A stretch of 64,000 nucleotides of DNA from Terriglobia bacterium. Lineage in GTDB: Bacteria > Acidobacteriota > Terriglobia > Terriglobales > Acidobacteriaceae. The position numbers were made by a program, and so were the translations under genes. The stretch spans positions 79,028-143,027 of the forward strand of contig JAIQFO010000010.1 of NCBI GenBank assembly GCA_020073215.1, read 5' to 3'. This document shows, in pieces, positions 52,399 through 61,330 of this stretch (the stretch's first letter is position 1; each line of letters opens with the position of its first letter). A model generated the notes under the pieces. It saw only the letters and a program-made list of their open reading frames with translations, ran no database searches and had not been told where the DNA came from.

Positions 52399-53322
52399 CT
52401 ACTCCACCTTCTTGTCCCCATTGGTTTGGCGTGGAAGATCGTCACTTCGCGGACGAATCAAGACCACCATCAGCATCGGTACATAAAAGCCCAGGACGCA
52501 CCAGACTCCGACTTGCTGCATCGTGTGCGGCATGTGATACGAACGCCAGAGTCCGACCACCCAGCTGCACGCCACGGTGGCGACAATGCTCCGGCGCGTT
52601 TTTGGAATCAGCCACAAGATGAACGAATCGTAAAACCAGCGCTGCGGCAGAACGCAGGCCAGGAAAAGCAGCTGGGCATCGCGGTCGCGCCAGCGCCAAA
52701 GCGCCAGGGCCAGCAGCGGTCCCGGCCCAACCAACAATGGAACGAAGCGCTGATAACCGTGGAGTTGAGGAATCCATTCCAGTGGCCAACGGGGTCTGAG
52801 CGCAAGACTTGCAAACAGCAAAAAGGCTGCCGCCCACCATCCTGTACGGGAAGAGTGAGTGAGTGCGACCGGCGCACCGATCTGGGGCTTGGCCACGCAG
52901 AATGCGAATGCCAACGGGAAGAACGCCGAACACATGACCAGCGGCGACCACTGCACCGTCATGAGCGCGGCCCAGTAGGGATAGGCGAAAAAAACTAACA
53001 GCCGTTCCGGACCTTGCCGGATGAGTCCGAGAGCGAGCAGTCCAGAACTGGCACCAAAAAAGAGGGCCCCGGCAATTTCAAGCGGGAAGGGCGCGAACGG
53101 CAGTGCAGCAAGAGCCGCGGGCAGTGGGTATGGAATTACTCCCGGCGGAGTGTCGGAGTAGGGATTCTCGCCCGACAACAGCGCGCGCGCGGCGTGATGG
53201 GCCCAGGTGAAATCCGCTCCGCCCAGCCTGAAGTGGTGCAGAAACGCCCAGCATAGCGTGCCGCTGACCATGCCAATGGCCGCCGCCATTGCGAAATTTC
53301 TGGTTGGACTCGAAATGTTCAC
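52399..53322 (-). CDS. DUF2029/GT87-like membrane protein
   Basis: 307 aa from GTG 53322 (ATG 53289 is an alternative). The frame is open further upstream, but that part is antisense to the next gene and not protein-like. About 8 TM helices. ADFTWAHHAARALLSGENPYSD and YPLPAALAALPFAPFPLEIA match the first-loop and Pro-rich second-loop pattern of DUF2029 proteins, then FCVAKPQIGAPVAL. Shorter than its neighbours. Convergent with 51192-52391, 7 nt between stops. No ribosome-binding site is obvious, so the start is uncertain. Confidence 0.75.
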   Translation of the reverse strand: MNISSPTRNFAMAAAIGMVSGTLCWAFLHHFRLGGADFTWAHHAARALLSGENPYSDTPPGVIPYPLPAALAALPFAPFPLEIAGALFFGASSGLLALGLIRQGPERLLVFFAYPYWAALMTVQWSPLVMCSAFFPLAFAFCVAKPQIGAPVALTHSSRTGWWAAAFLLFASLALRPRWPLEWIPQLHGYQRFVPLLVGPGPLLALALWRWRDRDAQLLFLACVLPQRWFYDSFILWLIPKTRRSIVATVACSWVVGLWRSYHMPHTMQQVGVWCVLGFYVPMLMVVLIRPRSDDLPRQTNGDKKVE

Positions 53323-53358
53323 GAGAGCGTTGTAATATCCAGATTCTCTCAGATTCGC

Positions 53359-54663
53359 ATGAGACCTGGCGTTTCTTACAAGCCGCACTGGGTGGTCTTC
53401 GCGGCCGTGCTCTTCATGGTGGGCATGTGGACGTACGCCGACCGGGTGTTGATTCCATACCAGAAGGTCGATGCCGCTGCCCACGACCGCCCGCGCGGCA
53501 ATCTTTCCGATCTCTATCCCCGCTGGCTGGGCGCCCGCGAACTGCTTCTCCATGGACGTGATCCCTACAGTCCGGAAGTCACCCGCGAAATTCAAGTCGG
53601 CTTCTACGGTCGCCCACTCGATCCGTCTCGTCCCGACGATCCGCGCGACCAGGAGGGATTTGCTTACCCCGTCTATGTGGTTTTCTGTCTGGCTCCGACG
53701 ATTGGATTGCCGTTTGCCATCCTCCACCAGGGCTGCTACTGGGTACTGTTTCTTCTTACCTGCGCGACCACCCTCCTCTGGCTCCGCATCCTGCGCCGCG
53801 CGGCGCCGCTGTGGATGCAATTCAGCCTGCTCGCGCTCACCCTGGGCAGCCCCGCCGTTATGCAAGGCTTGAAGCTGCGACAGATGACCCTTCTGGTCGC
53901 CGGCCTGATTGCCATCGCGATCACGCTTCTGGTCGCGGATTACCAGATCGCCGCCGGATTCTTACTGGCTTTGGCGACCATCAAGCCGCAACTGGTGGTG
54001 CTGTTACTGTGTTGGCTCGCCCTTTGGACCCTGGGAGACTGGCGTCGCCGCTATCGCTTGGCGGTTTCATTTCTTGCCACCATGACCGTCTTGGTCGCCG
54101 CCTCGGAGTGGTACCTGCCCCACTGGATTCCCCGCTTCTGGCGGGCAATTCAGGAATATGAGCATTACACCGCGTCCGCCTCGGTGATGGATAATTTGCT
54201 GGGCGCTCCCTGGAGTTGGGTGTTCGAACTGCTCGCCTGCGCCGCGGTAGTGGGTGTTTGCTGGAGGGAACGCCGGCAGGCGGCGAGCACCAACTCGTTT
54301 GCGTTCACCCTCAGCCTGGCGCTGGCCACAACCATCCTCATCGTACCAACCTGTGCCAACTACAATCAGGTGCTGGTGATCCCGGCTTTACTGGTGCTGG
54401 CCAGGGAGCGCCGGACGATTTGGCAAAGAAGTTTTGTCAACCGGATACTCTTCCTGCTCACCGGCACTCTGGTTCTGTGGCCGTGGCTATCGAGCACCGT
54501 TTTGGCTGGCCTTTCCTTCGTTTTGCCGCCGCCCACGGTCGAGCGCGGCTGGGCGATTCCTTTCTGGACTGTGATCCAGATCCCCGTGGCAGTGGCAGCC
54601 TTGATGCTGGCCCATTATTATCAGACGACTTTTACCGCGTCGGCGGGGCCGGGCCCGTCGTAG
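53359..54663 (+). CDS. DUF2029/GT87-type membrane glycosyltransferase
   Basis: 434 aa, ATG start, about 10 TM helices. Has the GT87 layout: NLSDLYPRWLGARELLLHGR followed by DPYSPEV after TM1, DQEGFAYPVYVVFCLAPTIG, then LKLRQMTLLVAGLIAIAITL and FLLALATIKPQLVVLLLCWL. The early Asp/Tyr/Pro-rich loop is the proposed donor and catalytic site. Divergent from 52399-53322 with only 36 nt between starts. Acceptor unknown; proximity to the Tad pilus genes makes pilin or envelope glycosylation one possibility. Confidence 0.85.
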   Translation: MRPGVSYKPHWVVFAAVLFMVGMWTYADRVLIPYQKVDAAAHDRPRGNLSDLYPRWLGARELLLHGRDPYSPEVTREIQVGFYGRPLDPSRPDDPRDQEGFAYPVYVVFCLAPTIGLPFAILHQGCYWVLFLLTCATTLLWLRILRRAAPLWMQFSLLALTLGSPAVMQGLKLRQMTLLVAGLIAIAITLLVADYQIAAGFLLALATIKPQLVVLLLCWLALWTLGDWRRRYRLAVSFLATMTVLVAASEWYLPHWIPRFWRAIQEYEHYTASASVMDNLLGAPWSWVFELLACAAVVGVCWRERRQAASTNSFAFTLSLALATTILIVPTCANYNQVLVIPALLVLARERRTIWQRSFVNRILFLLTGTLVLWPWLSSTVLAGLSFVLPPPTVERGWAIPFWTVIQIPVAVAALMLAHYYQTTFTASAGPGPS

Positions 54664-54733
54664 AATGCTGGGGGGCTGTGTCGGTTGCTGGCGTCTTTGG
54701 TTGGCACGACGGCCGTAGGAGAGTCCAGGGTAC

Positions 54734-56380
54734 ATGTCGGCATCGTCGCATTCGGGCATATCCAGCATTTTTCCCATCGCGATCTTTGTTTCGGGAAACG
54801 ATCAGCAGACGCTGTCGCTGAATCACACTCCGTACACGGTGGGCCGCAAGGTCGATCGCGACCTCGTCATCGCCGACCCGCGCGTCTCGCGCGAGCATGC
54901 TTCCATCGTGGCGGAAAACGGCGAGTTTTTTGTCGTCGACCTGGGCAGCAAGCACGGCACCTTCGTCAATGGCGAGAAGGTGGACCGCCACAAACTGCAG
55001 CGCAACGACCGCCTGGAATTTGGCGCGCGCGATGTCGCCTACCTCATCTTCCACCCCCTTCAGACCACCTCGAACACCGCGCGGGAATTTCTCAGCCAGA
55101 TCTCGGGCATCCAGATTGCCCCCGAGGCCAGCGATCTCGAGAAACTCACGCTGTTCATGGAAGCGGCGCGCAAACTCAACACCATCGGCGTGCTTGACGA
55201 AATCCTGGTCACCCTGATCGAGGCCACGCTGAAACTGACGCGCGCCGAACGCGGCTACATCTTCCTGCGCGACCTCGGCGGCACCCTCACGCTCGCCGCC
55301 GGACGCAATTCGAAGGGAGAGCCCCTGCTCGACGACAAGACCATTTCACGCTCGGTGCTGGACGGCGCGTTGACTTCGGACTCCGAATATCTGGTGACCG
55401 ATACCAGTCAGGAGCTAGACGTGAAAGAGCGTCACAGCATTGTCGCTTTCGATCTGCGAACCGTGATCTGCATGCCGCTGCGCAAGCCGATTGTGCAGAC
55501 CTCGCGTGACGATCAGCGAACCGGAGGCGAGGTGATGGGGGCTCTCTACGTGGATTCGCGCTTTGCCTCCCGCAACATCGGCGATGTGGGCAAGGACATT
55601 CTCCGGGCGATCGCGACCGAAGCGGCCCAGTTGATCGAGAACGCGCGTTTGGTGCAGGCGGAAGAAGCCGGGCGCCGCTATCAGCAGGAACTCTCGATCG
55701 CGGCCTCCATTCAGCAGCGGCTGCTGGCCGTGACTCTCCCCGAAGTTCCGTTTGCGCGCGTGAACGGCCGCAACCTGTCGTGTAAGGAAATCGGAGGCGA
55801 TTTCTTCGAAGCCGTGAACACCCCGCAAGGTCTGGCCGTCGTTTTGGCCGACGTGAGCGGCAAAGGAGTCTCGGCCGCGCTGCTCGCCTCCATCCTTCAG
55901 GGCATGGTTTACTCGCAGCTGATCTCCGGCATGCCGCTGGTGGAAATTGTCGATGCCGTCAATCGCTTCTTCACCTACAAACACATCGGTGAGAAATACG
56001 CGACCATGATCATTACGCGCCTGCGCAGCGACGGTGACCTCGAATACGTCAACTGCGGGCACGTTCCGCCCGTCTGGATTTGTGGCAACGAAGTGCTCCG
56101 TCCATCCCACGGCAACCTGCCCGTGGGCCTGCTGGCGGATGCAACTTATTCGAGCGACCGATGCCAGATGCGGCCCGGGGATCGCCTGATCCTGGTTACC
56201 GATGGCGTCACCGAAGCCGAGAACGCCCGCGGAGATATGTTCGACAGCGAACGCCTCGAACAAGTAGCCGGCAAGAGTTCGTCGATGGAGGACGTGTTCC
56301 GTGCGGTCGCCGATTTTTGCGGAGGCACACCGCTCAACGACGATTGCACCGTAGTCGAACTCTCGTACACCGGCAGCTAA
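54734..56380 (+). CDS. FHA-GAF-PP2C (SpoIIE/RsbU-type) serine phosphatase
   Basis: 548 aa, three domains. FHA (about 20-105): YTVGRKVDRDLVIADPRVSR, EHASIV, GSKHGTFVNGEKV, for phosphothreonine binding. GAF (about 140-300): KLTRAERGYIFLRDLGG through ATEAAQLIENARL. SpoIIE phosphatase (about 320-548): metal-binding GGDFFEAV, LADVSGKGVSAALLASILQG, LVTDGVTEAENARGDMF and the final DDCTVVEL. Such proteins dephosphorylate STAS antagonists in partner-switching pathways; a STAS protein is encoded at 25042. A TAGAAT -10-like box lies 70 nt upstream and AGGAGAG precedes the ATG. Confidence 0.93.
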   Translation: MSASSHSGISSIFPIAIFVSGNDQQTLSLNHTPYTVGRKVDRDLVIADPRVSREHASIVAENGEFFVVDLGSKHGTFVNGEKVDRHKLQRNDRLEFGARDVAYLIFHPLQTTSNTAREFLSQISGIQIAPEASDLEKLTLFMEAARKLNTIGVLDEILVTLIEATLKLTRAERGYIFLRDLGGTLTLAAGRNSKGEPLLDDKTISRSVLDGALTSDSEYLVTDTSQELDVKERHSIVAFDLRTVICMPLRKPIVQTSRDDQRTGGEVMGALYVDSRFASRNIGDVGKDILRAIATEAAQLIENARLVQAEEAGRRYQQELSIAASIQQRLLAVTLPEVPFARVNGRNLSCKEIGGDFFEAVNTPQGLAVVLADVSGKGVSAALLASILQGMVYSQLISGMPLVEIVDAVNRFFTYKHIGEKYATMIITRLRSDGDLEYVNCGHVPPVWICGNEVLRPSHGNLPVGLLADATYSSDRCQMRPGDRLILVTDGVTEAENARGDMFDSERLEQVAGKSSSMEDVFRAVADFCGGTPLNDDCTVVELSYTGS

Positions 56381-56407
56381 GCCTGGGCTCTTGTGGAAAG
56401 AGCTAGT

Positions 56408-56450
56408 CTGGGGACGGGCGCCTCGCCCGTCCAGCCGAGCGCAGCTCGGC
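56408..56450. repeat. Family C palindromic repeat
   Basis: GGGGACGGGCGCCTCGCCCG then CCGAGCGCAGCTCGGC. Lies between the convergent phosphatase and nth genes; matches the copy inside 50095-50137. Confidence 0.8.
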
Positions 56451-56451
56451 T

Positions 56452-57354
56452 CTAAGGCTTCGCGCCGGGATGAATCTCGACCGTGGACCAGGTCTTATCC
56501 GCGGCGTGGCACAGTTTCTCCAGCCCGCAGTCGGCGCACTTCGGACCGCGCGCCACGCAAAGCTTCCGCCCATGCCAGATCACTTCGTGAGAAAAATCCG
56601 TCCAGCGCTCGCGAGGAATAATCCGCATCAGGTCTTCTTCAATCTTGCGGGCGTCGTCCTGTTTCGTCAGTTCCAGGCGCCGTGAAATTCGCGTCACGTG
56701 CGTATCCACGACCACCCCTTCATTTTTCTTGAACCACGTCCCCAGCACGACGTTCGCTGTTTTGCGCGCCACGCCCGGCAGACTCAGCAACTCGTCCATC
56801 GTCTGCGGTACGTTCCCGCCAAAGTCCGCGACCACCTTCCGCGCCGCGCCCACCACCGACTTCGACTTGTTGCGAAAGAAGCCGGTCGAGCGGATGTCCG
56901 GTTCCAACTGTTCCGGTGCAAGCGCCGCGAAGTCCTCGACCGTCGGATATTTCTCAAACAGCACGGGCGTGACCATATTCACGCGCACGTCGGTACATTG
57001 CGCGGAAAGGATCGTAGCCACCAGCAGTTCCCACGCGCTGCGGTGGGTGAGAGCACAAGTCACCCCGGGATATAGAGAGTCCAGACCCGCGATGATCTGA
57101 CGCACACGCTCCGGCGCCAAAGGATCAGTAGAGACGCGGCTCGCCGCGTCTCCCGCCCGGGGAGAAGATCCTCTTTTGCCGACCGCAAGCTTCGATGCGT
57201 TCCCGGCAGAAACTGCGCCCCGGCCGCTACTGACATCCGAAGCCGCAGTCTTCGCCGGCGTACGCTTCTTCAATAACGGCGCGCCCATCGTCCGGCGCGC
57301 ACCTTCCTGTCGTCCGCTGCGACTGGGCTGGCGCGGCACATTTCCGCGAGGCAT
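56452..57354 (-). CDS. nth: Endonuclease III (DNA glycosylase/AP lyase)
   Basis: 300 aa from ATG 57354, chosen for AGGAGG 7 nt upstream; longer frames run through repeats. Removes oxidised pyrimidines and cuts at AP sites. Catalytic domain: STGFFRNKSKSVVGAARKVV, helix-hairpin-helix LLSLPGVARKTANVVL with catalytic Lys, and catalytic Asp in VVVDTHVTRISRRL. The [4Fe-4S] motif is complete: C-x6-C-x2-C-x5-C (CVARGPKCADCGLEKLC). The first ~80 residues are a basic, low-complexity extension (RTPAKTAAS, KLAVGKRGS) absent from E. coli Nth; part of it is encoded by a family B repeat. Confidence 0.95.
   Translation of the reverse strand: MPRGNVPRQPSRSGRQEGARRTMGAPLLKKRTPAKTAASDVSSGRGAVSAGNASKLAVGKRGSSPRAGDAASRVSTDPLAPERVRQIIAGLDSLYPGVTCALTHRSAWELLVATILSAQCTDVRVNMVTPVLFEKYPTVEDFAALAPEQLEPDIRSTGFFRNKSKSVVGAARKVVADFGGNVPQTMDELLSLPGVARKTANVVLGTWFKKNEGVVVDTHVTRISRRLELTKQDDARKIEEDLMRIIPRERWTDFSHEVIWHGRKLCVARGPKCADCGLEKLCHAADKTWSTVEIHPGAKP
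57128..57157. repeat. Family B repeat inside nth coding region
   Basis: GTAGAGACGCGGCTCGCC and following GCGTCTCCCGCC, translated as GDAASRVST in the Nth N-terminal extension. No frame disruption. Confidence 0.75.
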
Positions 57355-57471
57355 TGTTTTCCTCCTGAGTAGTGGTTCATGGTAACAAACGCGCTGGGCT
57401 TGTGGCGCCACACGTCGACCAAGGTAACTCCGCAGGAATTGACGATGTGCCAGCAGGGTGAGTAGTCTTCT

Positions 57472-57551
57472 GTAGAGACGGGGCTTGCCCCGTCTCCCGC
57501 CGGGAGCAGCGACAATCCCGTCTGCCGAGACGCGGCAAGCCGCGTCTCTAC
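57472..57551. repeat. Family B inverted pair
   Basis: GTAGAGACGGGGCTTGCCCC at the left and, inverted, GCGGCAAGCCGCGTCTCTAC at the right, in the divergent gap between nth and the small gene at 57566. Confidence 0.8.
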
Positions 57552-57565
57552 TAAGGAAAAAACTT

Positions 57566-57790
57566 GTGGCCGTAAAGAACATTCAACTCGGACAAGTCTG
57601 GCGCCAGGACGCAACCGGCCAGGATCATCTTGTCACCAAGATTTACAGCGAAGTTTTCACGCAGTACGCCGTGCTCCGTCCCGCCGAGGTCACCGCGCCC
57701 GACGCGCCGGTGGTGAAAGTGAAGGTAACAAAATCCGCGGAGGGCGTAACCTTGCCCGGCTTCAGCTTCACCCAGGAAGGGGCATTCTGA
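57566..57790 (+). CDS. Hypothetical small protein, 74 aa
   Basis: GTG 57566, with AAGGAAAAAA 5 nt upstream, gives (M)AVKNIQLGQVWRQDATGQDHLVTKIYSEVF. Upstream in-frame sequence belongs to the repeat. No signal or TM; compact, charged, predicted beta-rich (SH3-like barrel possible: LGQVWRQD ... YAVLRPAE). Unknown function; the composition looks like a real protein. Confidence 0.62.
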   Translation: MAVKNIQLGQVWRQDATGQDHLVTKIYSEVFTQYAVLRPAEVTAPDAPVVKVKVTKSAEGVTLPGFSFTQEGAF

Positions 57791-57797
57791 CGCCGGC

Positions 57798-57880
57798 TGA
57801 TGGACTTCCACTTCACTAGACGGTGGTTGACGGACTTCCACTTCACGAATTGTCATCCTGAGCGAAGCGAAGGATCTGCT
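57798..57880. repeat. Two direct GACTTCCACTTCAC copies and family A half-repeat
   Basis: GGACTTCCACTTCACT (about 57802) and GGACTTCCACTTCACG (about 57832), then TTGTCATCCTGAGCGAAGCG (57850-57880), a single family A arm. Confidence 0.65.
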
Positions 57881-57909
57881 TTTCCTATACCCGCAATTCC
57901 GCTGATCGC

Positions 57910-58539
57910 ATGACCGAGAAAATCCTCACCATCCTCTTCGTCTTCATCAATTCCATCGTGGCCACGACCGGCTACGCTGGCATCGTGCTGCTCATGGCGA
58001 TTGAGTCCGCGTGTATTCCGCTGCCCTCCGAACTGATCATGCCGTTCGCCGGCTACCTCGTCTCGACCGGCGCCATGAAGCTGGTCTGGGTGGCAACCGC
58101 CGGAGCGATCGGCTGCAATCTGGGCTCGCTGGTCGCCTACGAAATCGGATGCTACGGCGGGCGCCCGCTGGTCGAGCGTTACGGACGCTGGATCCTGATG
58201 GGCCGCCGTGAGCTCGACTGGGCCGACCGATTCTTTCTGCGCTGGGGATACATGGCCGTGTTCATTGCGCGCCTGCTGCCAGTCATTCGCACATTCATCG
58301 CGCTGCCCGCCGGAATCGCCCGCATGCCGCGCGGTAAATTCCACGTCTATACTTTCCTGGGATCGTGGCCCTGGTGTTTCATGCTGGCCTACTTCGGCAT
58401 GAAACTAGGAGAGAACTGGCGCTCGCTAGGCAAGTACTTCCACAAATTCGACGCCATCATCGGAGTCTTGCTGCTGGCCGGGATTGTCTGGTTTCTGTGG
58501 TCGCACTGGCAGAACCGGATGCGGGTGAGTGAAGAATAG
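57910..58539 (+). CDS. DedA/VTT-domain family membrane protein
   Basis: 209 aa, about 5 hydrophobic segments. DedA family, flippase-type proteins linked to undecaprenyl-phosphate recycling and membrane homeostasis. Typical blocks: ESACIPLPSELIMPFAGYL (conserved Glu and PxP), GCNLGSLVAYEIGCYGG, RFFLRWGYMAVFIARLLPVI with the essential Arg, and PAGIARMPRGKFHVYTFLG. Length is normal. Specific lipid substrate unknown. Confidence 0.92.
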   Translation: MTEKILTILFVFINSIVATTGYAGIVLLMAIESACIPLPSELIMPFAGYLVSTGAMKLVWVATAGAIGCNLGSLVAYEIGCYGGRPLVERYGRWILMGRRELDWADRFFLRWGYMAVFIARLLPVIRTFIALPAGIARMPRGKFHVYTFLGSWPWCFMLAYFGMKLGENWRSLGKYFHKFDAIIGVLLLAGIVWFLWSHWQNRMRVSEE

Positions 58540-58685
58540 GGAAGCGGGGATTGTTTGGAACCTATGGGGCAATGAGTGTAATCGCGATTGTTCGCCAGTA
58601 ATCGGCAGGATGCGGGTGAATCAAGCGGTCGTGGCGAAGTGCGCTCGCGTAACGCCACGACCACTCGCGGTCGTCCTTGGAGCAT

Positions 58686-59204
58686 CTACTGCGGGCAGAG
58701 CCCTGCGGAGCAGGTGGTTGGCATTCGCCGGTACGACTCTGTACCACCCGGTACCGAAGTGTCAGGGACATCTAAGAACGGCACTTTGACACCCCATTTG
58801 TATAGGCCAATAAAATCAATCGTGGATTTCAATGTGTCGCACCCTTCGAATTGCATGTGAGCGCGCACGGCCCAAATGTCGGGCGGTGGACCTCCCAACG
58901 GTGGAGGAGTTGGATCCAAGTTTGCCAAGGCGAGGGAATAAACAACAAAGCCGTCGCGTGTTTTCACCATTTCGCCCGAATACGCTGAGACCCTAGGGAT
59001 CTTCGGAATGAAGCCAATCTCGTACGTTACGGCGTAGCGGTCGGCGGGACCAGCCGTGATCCTGAGCAGGTACTTCATTCCAGGAGTAGCGTCGCTGCCC
59101 CCGTACCAGGTACCCACGGGATTACACTCATTTCCGAATCCCTGGGCGACGCACGGAAGGGCTACGATCGCGATTACAATCATGAGAACACCGATGTTTC
59201 GCAT
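58686..59204 (-). CDS. Hypothetical exported protein
   Basis: 172 aa. Signal peptide (NIGVLMIVIAIVALPCVAQG). Mature part starts NECNPVGTWYGGSDATPGMK, a lipocalin-like or 'GTWYGG' beta-barrel pattern, then YLLRITAGPADRYAVTYEIG and later CDTLKSTIDFIGLYKWG. Three Cys in the mature part (ECNP, GCDTL, TTCSAGLCP region) may form disulfides. No known family recognised. Confidence 0.68.
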   Translation of the reverse strand: MRNIGVLMIVIAIVALPCVAQGFGNECNPVGTWYGGSDATPGMKYLLRITAGPADRYAVTYEIGFIPKIPRVSAYSGEMVKTRDGFVVYSLALANLDPTPPPLGGPPPDIWAVRAHMQFEGCDTLKSTIDFIGLYKWGVKVPFLDVPDTSVPGGTESYRRMPTTCSAGLCPQ

Positions 59205-59289
59205 TTGCGGTTGCCTCCTTATCTCTCAAGTGTTGATGTGCATGCGAATTAGCGCATTAACATTTCAACGCTTCACGAATTCGGAGTAA

Positions 59290-59496
59290 ATGGAACCGAA
59301 CTTGCTTCCGGATGAAATCCGTCTTGGCACGCAACCATTTGATAAAACGCGGCTTGGCCTTGACGCTGAAGGTTACCGGCGTATGCTGGAGCTAGCAGCC
59401 GAGCCTACCCAGTCCTCAGCAACTGAGAAACGGGGGGTGCGCAATAATGGCCACGCTAGTTCAGCAGCCGAAGACGTCACGCGTTGTGCGCTTTGA
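59290..59496 (+). CDS. Possible small protein upstream of the winged-helix regulator
   Basis: 68 aa, MEPNLLPDEIRLGTQPFDKT then LGLDAEGYRRMLELAAEP. GGAG precedes the ATG by 5 nt. It overlaps the next gene by 50 nt in another frame. The first 40 residues look protein-like; the last 20 are the shadow of the regulator start. May be a short regulatory reading frame or spurious. Confidence 0.35.
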   Translation: MEPNLLPDEIRLGTQPFDKTRLGLDAEGYRRMLELAAEPTQSSATEKRGVRNNGHASSAAEDVTRCAL

Positions 59497-61252
59497 CTGC
59501 TTCGAAGCTGATTTGCAATCCGGTGAACTGCGCAAGCGGGGAATTCGAATAGGCCTTCGGAACCAATCGTTCCAGGTTCTCGCTGCTCTTCTGGAACATC
59601 CCGGCGAAGTGGTCACCCGCGAAAACCTTCAGCAGTTGCTGTGGCACGACAACGTTTTCGTCGATTTCGAAACCAACCTGAATGCTGCAGTCGGCCACTT
59701 GCGCGAGGCACTGAACGACTCAGCCGAGCATCCACGCTTTATAGAGACATTGCCAAGGCGCGGCTACCGTTTTCTCGCCGAAGCTTATGCGCCGCCCGAA
59801 CCACAGCGAAACGCAGGTCGAGTGCGGCTGGTAGTGCTGCCGTTTGTGAATATGAGCGAGTCGGCGCAGAACTACTGTAGCGATGCGATGACCGACGAGA
59901 TAATCACCGCACTGGCCAGCTTGGTTCCCGAGCACTTGGCCGTGATTGCCCGCACGACGGCGATGCACTACAAGGGAACCCACAAGGACGTGGGCCGCAT
60001 CGGCCGCGAGTTGGCCGCCAGCTACGTGGTGGAAGGCGGGATCAGGCGGGACAACGATCACGCATCGGTGAACGTGCAAGTCATTCAGACCAGCGACCAG
60101 TCACACGTGTTTGCTCGGCGATATGAGGCGGCGCTGCGTGACATTTTCCAACTGCACAGCTCGATTGCAAAAGACATCGCCATCCATCTAAACCTGCCCG
60201 GAATTGCCGAAGAAGTCCATCGCACTTCGGCTTGGGTTGCGGGCAGAAGGCAGGCGACGAACAACATCGCAGCCTATAACGAGTACATTCAAGGACGGTA
60301 CCTCGCCGAAAGACTAATTCCTGAAGAAATGGCAAAGGCCAAGCAGCATTTCGAAGACGCGATTCGATACGACCCGGAGTTCGCGCTCGCTCACATGGCC
60401 TTGGCCGATCTCTTCTCGTGGCTTGGGTACAAGGGCTACATGCGCCCCAAAGACGCCTACGCCATTGGCATCACCTACGCGTTACGTGCAGTCGAGATTG
60501 ATGACACACTGGCCGAAGCGCACGCAGTGCTCGCTTCGTACCACAAGCAGCTTGACTACAACTGGCCCGCTGCCCAGCGTTCAATGGCGAGGGCGCTCGA
60601 ACTCAATCATACGTCCCCTTTCGTCAGATTCTCCAACGCCATGGTCATTCTGATGCCGCACAACCGCATCGAAGAGGCCGTTACCGAGCTCCGAGGTGCG
60701 CTTGAATCGGATCCGCTGGACACCGGTGTCCGTTGCTGGCTTGGAATCATGCTGCTCCTCGGCCGAGACTATGATGCCGGAATCGACGAAGCCAACTACA
60801 TGCGCGAATTAGAGCCGAACTCTTGCTGGCCTCCGTTTATTCAGGGAATCGCATACCGGCAGAAATACTTCGAAGAGTCTCTTCGCGGAAAGATACGGTC
60901 GGACTTCGCGGAGAAAGCTATAGCCGGGCACCGCCGGGCAATGGAATTGGCACCGGGAGCGGACCACCTCCTCGCGTGGCTCGGCTTTGCGTTGGGTGTA
61001 TGCGGGAGAAAGGCCGAGGCGCGGAGGATCCTGAAGCAATTTCAGCGGTCAGAGCATTACATCCTTCCAACCAATTTCGCGCACGTATACCTCGGTCTAA
61101 GGGAAATCGACACTGCGTTCGACTGGCTCGATCGCGCCGTAGAAGAACGCGATCAAAACATGATGCCGATCCTGAGCTATGCGCATTTCGATCCACTCCG
61201 GTCCGACCCTCGCTTTGATAGGCTATTGCGCAAGATGAAGCTTCAAGCCTGA
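59447..61252 (+). CDS. Winged-helix (OmpR-type DNA-binding) TPR protein
   Basis: 601 aa. An N-terminal OmpR/PhoB-type winged helix (about 12-108): RFDCFEADLQSGELRKRGIR, LLEHPGEVVTRENLQQLLW, LREALNDSAEHPRFIETLPR, RGYRFLAEA. No TM is evident, unlike CadC. The middle resembles the TolB-amidase/adenylate-cyclase-linked 'VLPFVNMSESAQNYCSDAMT DEI' domain of many acidobacterial regulators; TPR-like helices follow (ALAHMALADLFSWLGYKGY; IDDTLAEAHAVLASYHKQLD). Probably a transcription factor sensing protein or ligand partners; targets unknown. Confidence 0.88.
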   Translation: MATLVQQPKTSRVVRFDCFEADLQSGELRKRGIRIGLRNQSFQVLAALLEHPGEVVTRENLQQLLWHDNVFVDFETNLNAAVGHLREALNDSAEHPRFIETLPRRGYRFLAEAYAPPEPQRNAGRVRLVVLPFVNMSESAQNYCSDAMTDEIITALASLVPEHLAVIARTTAMHYKGTHKDVGRIGRELAASYVVEGGIRRDNDHASVNVQVIQTSDQSHVFARRYEAALRDIFQLHSSIAKDIAIHLNLPGIAEEVHRTSAWVAGRRQATNNIAAYNEYIQGRYLAERLIPEEMAKAKQHFEDAIRYDPEFALAHMALADLFSWLGYKGYMRPKDAYAIGITYALRAVEIDDTLAEAHAVLASYHKQLDYNWPAAQRSMARALELNHTSPFVRFSNAMVILMPHNRIEEAVTELRGALESDPLDTGVRCWLGIMLLLGRDYDAGIDEANYMRELEPNSCWPPFIQGIAYRQKYFEESLRGKIRSDFAEKAIAGHRRAMELAPGADHLLAWLGFALGVCGRKAEARRILKQFQRSEHYILPTNFAHVYLGLREIDTAFDWLDRAVEERDQNMMPILSYAHFDPLRSDPRFDRLLRKMKLQA

Positions 61253-61330
61253 TCGTGGCACCTTCAGCAGTTCTCTTGTGTGGGACTCGGATGACAACTG
61301 TTGTAACCAGCGTTTGCACTCATCATCAAG

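Noticed and set aside
53323..53865. Long N-terminal extension of the 52399 membrane protein
   Set aside because: It lies antisense to the start of the gene at 53359 and is charged and unlike a membrane protein.
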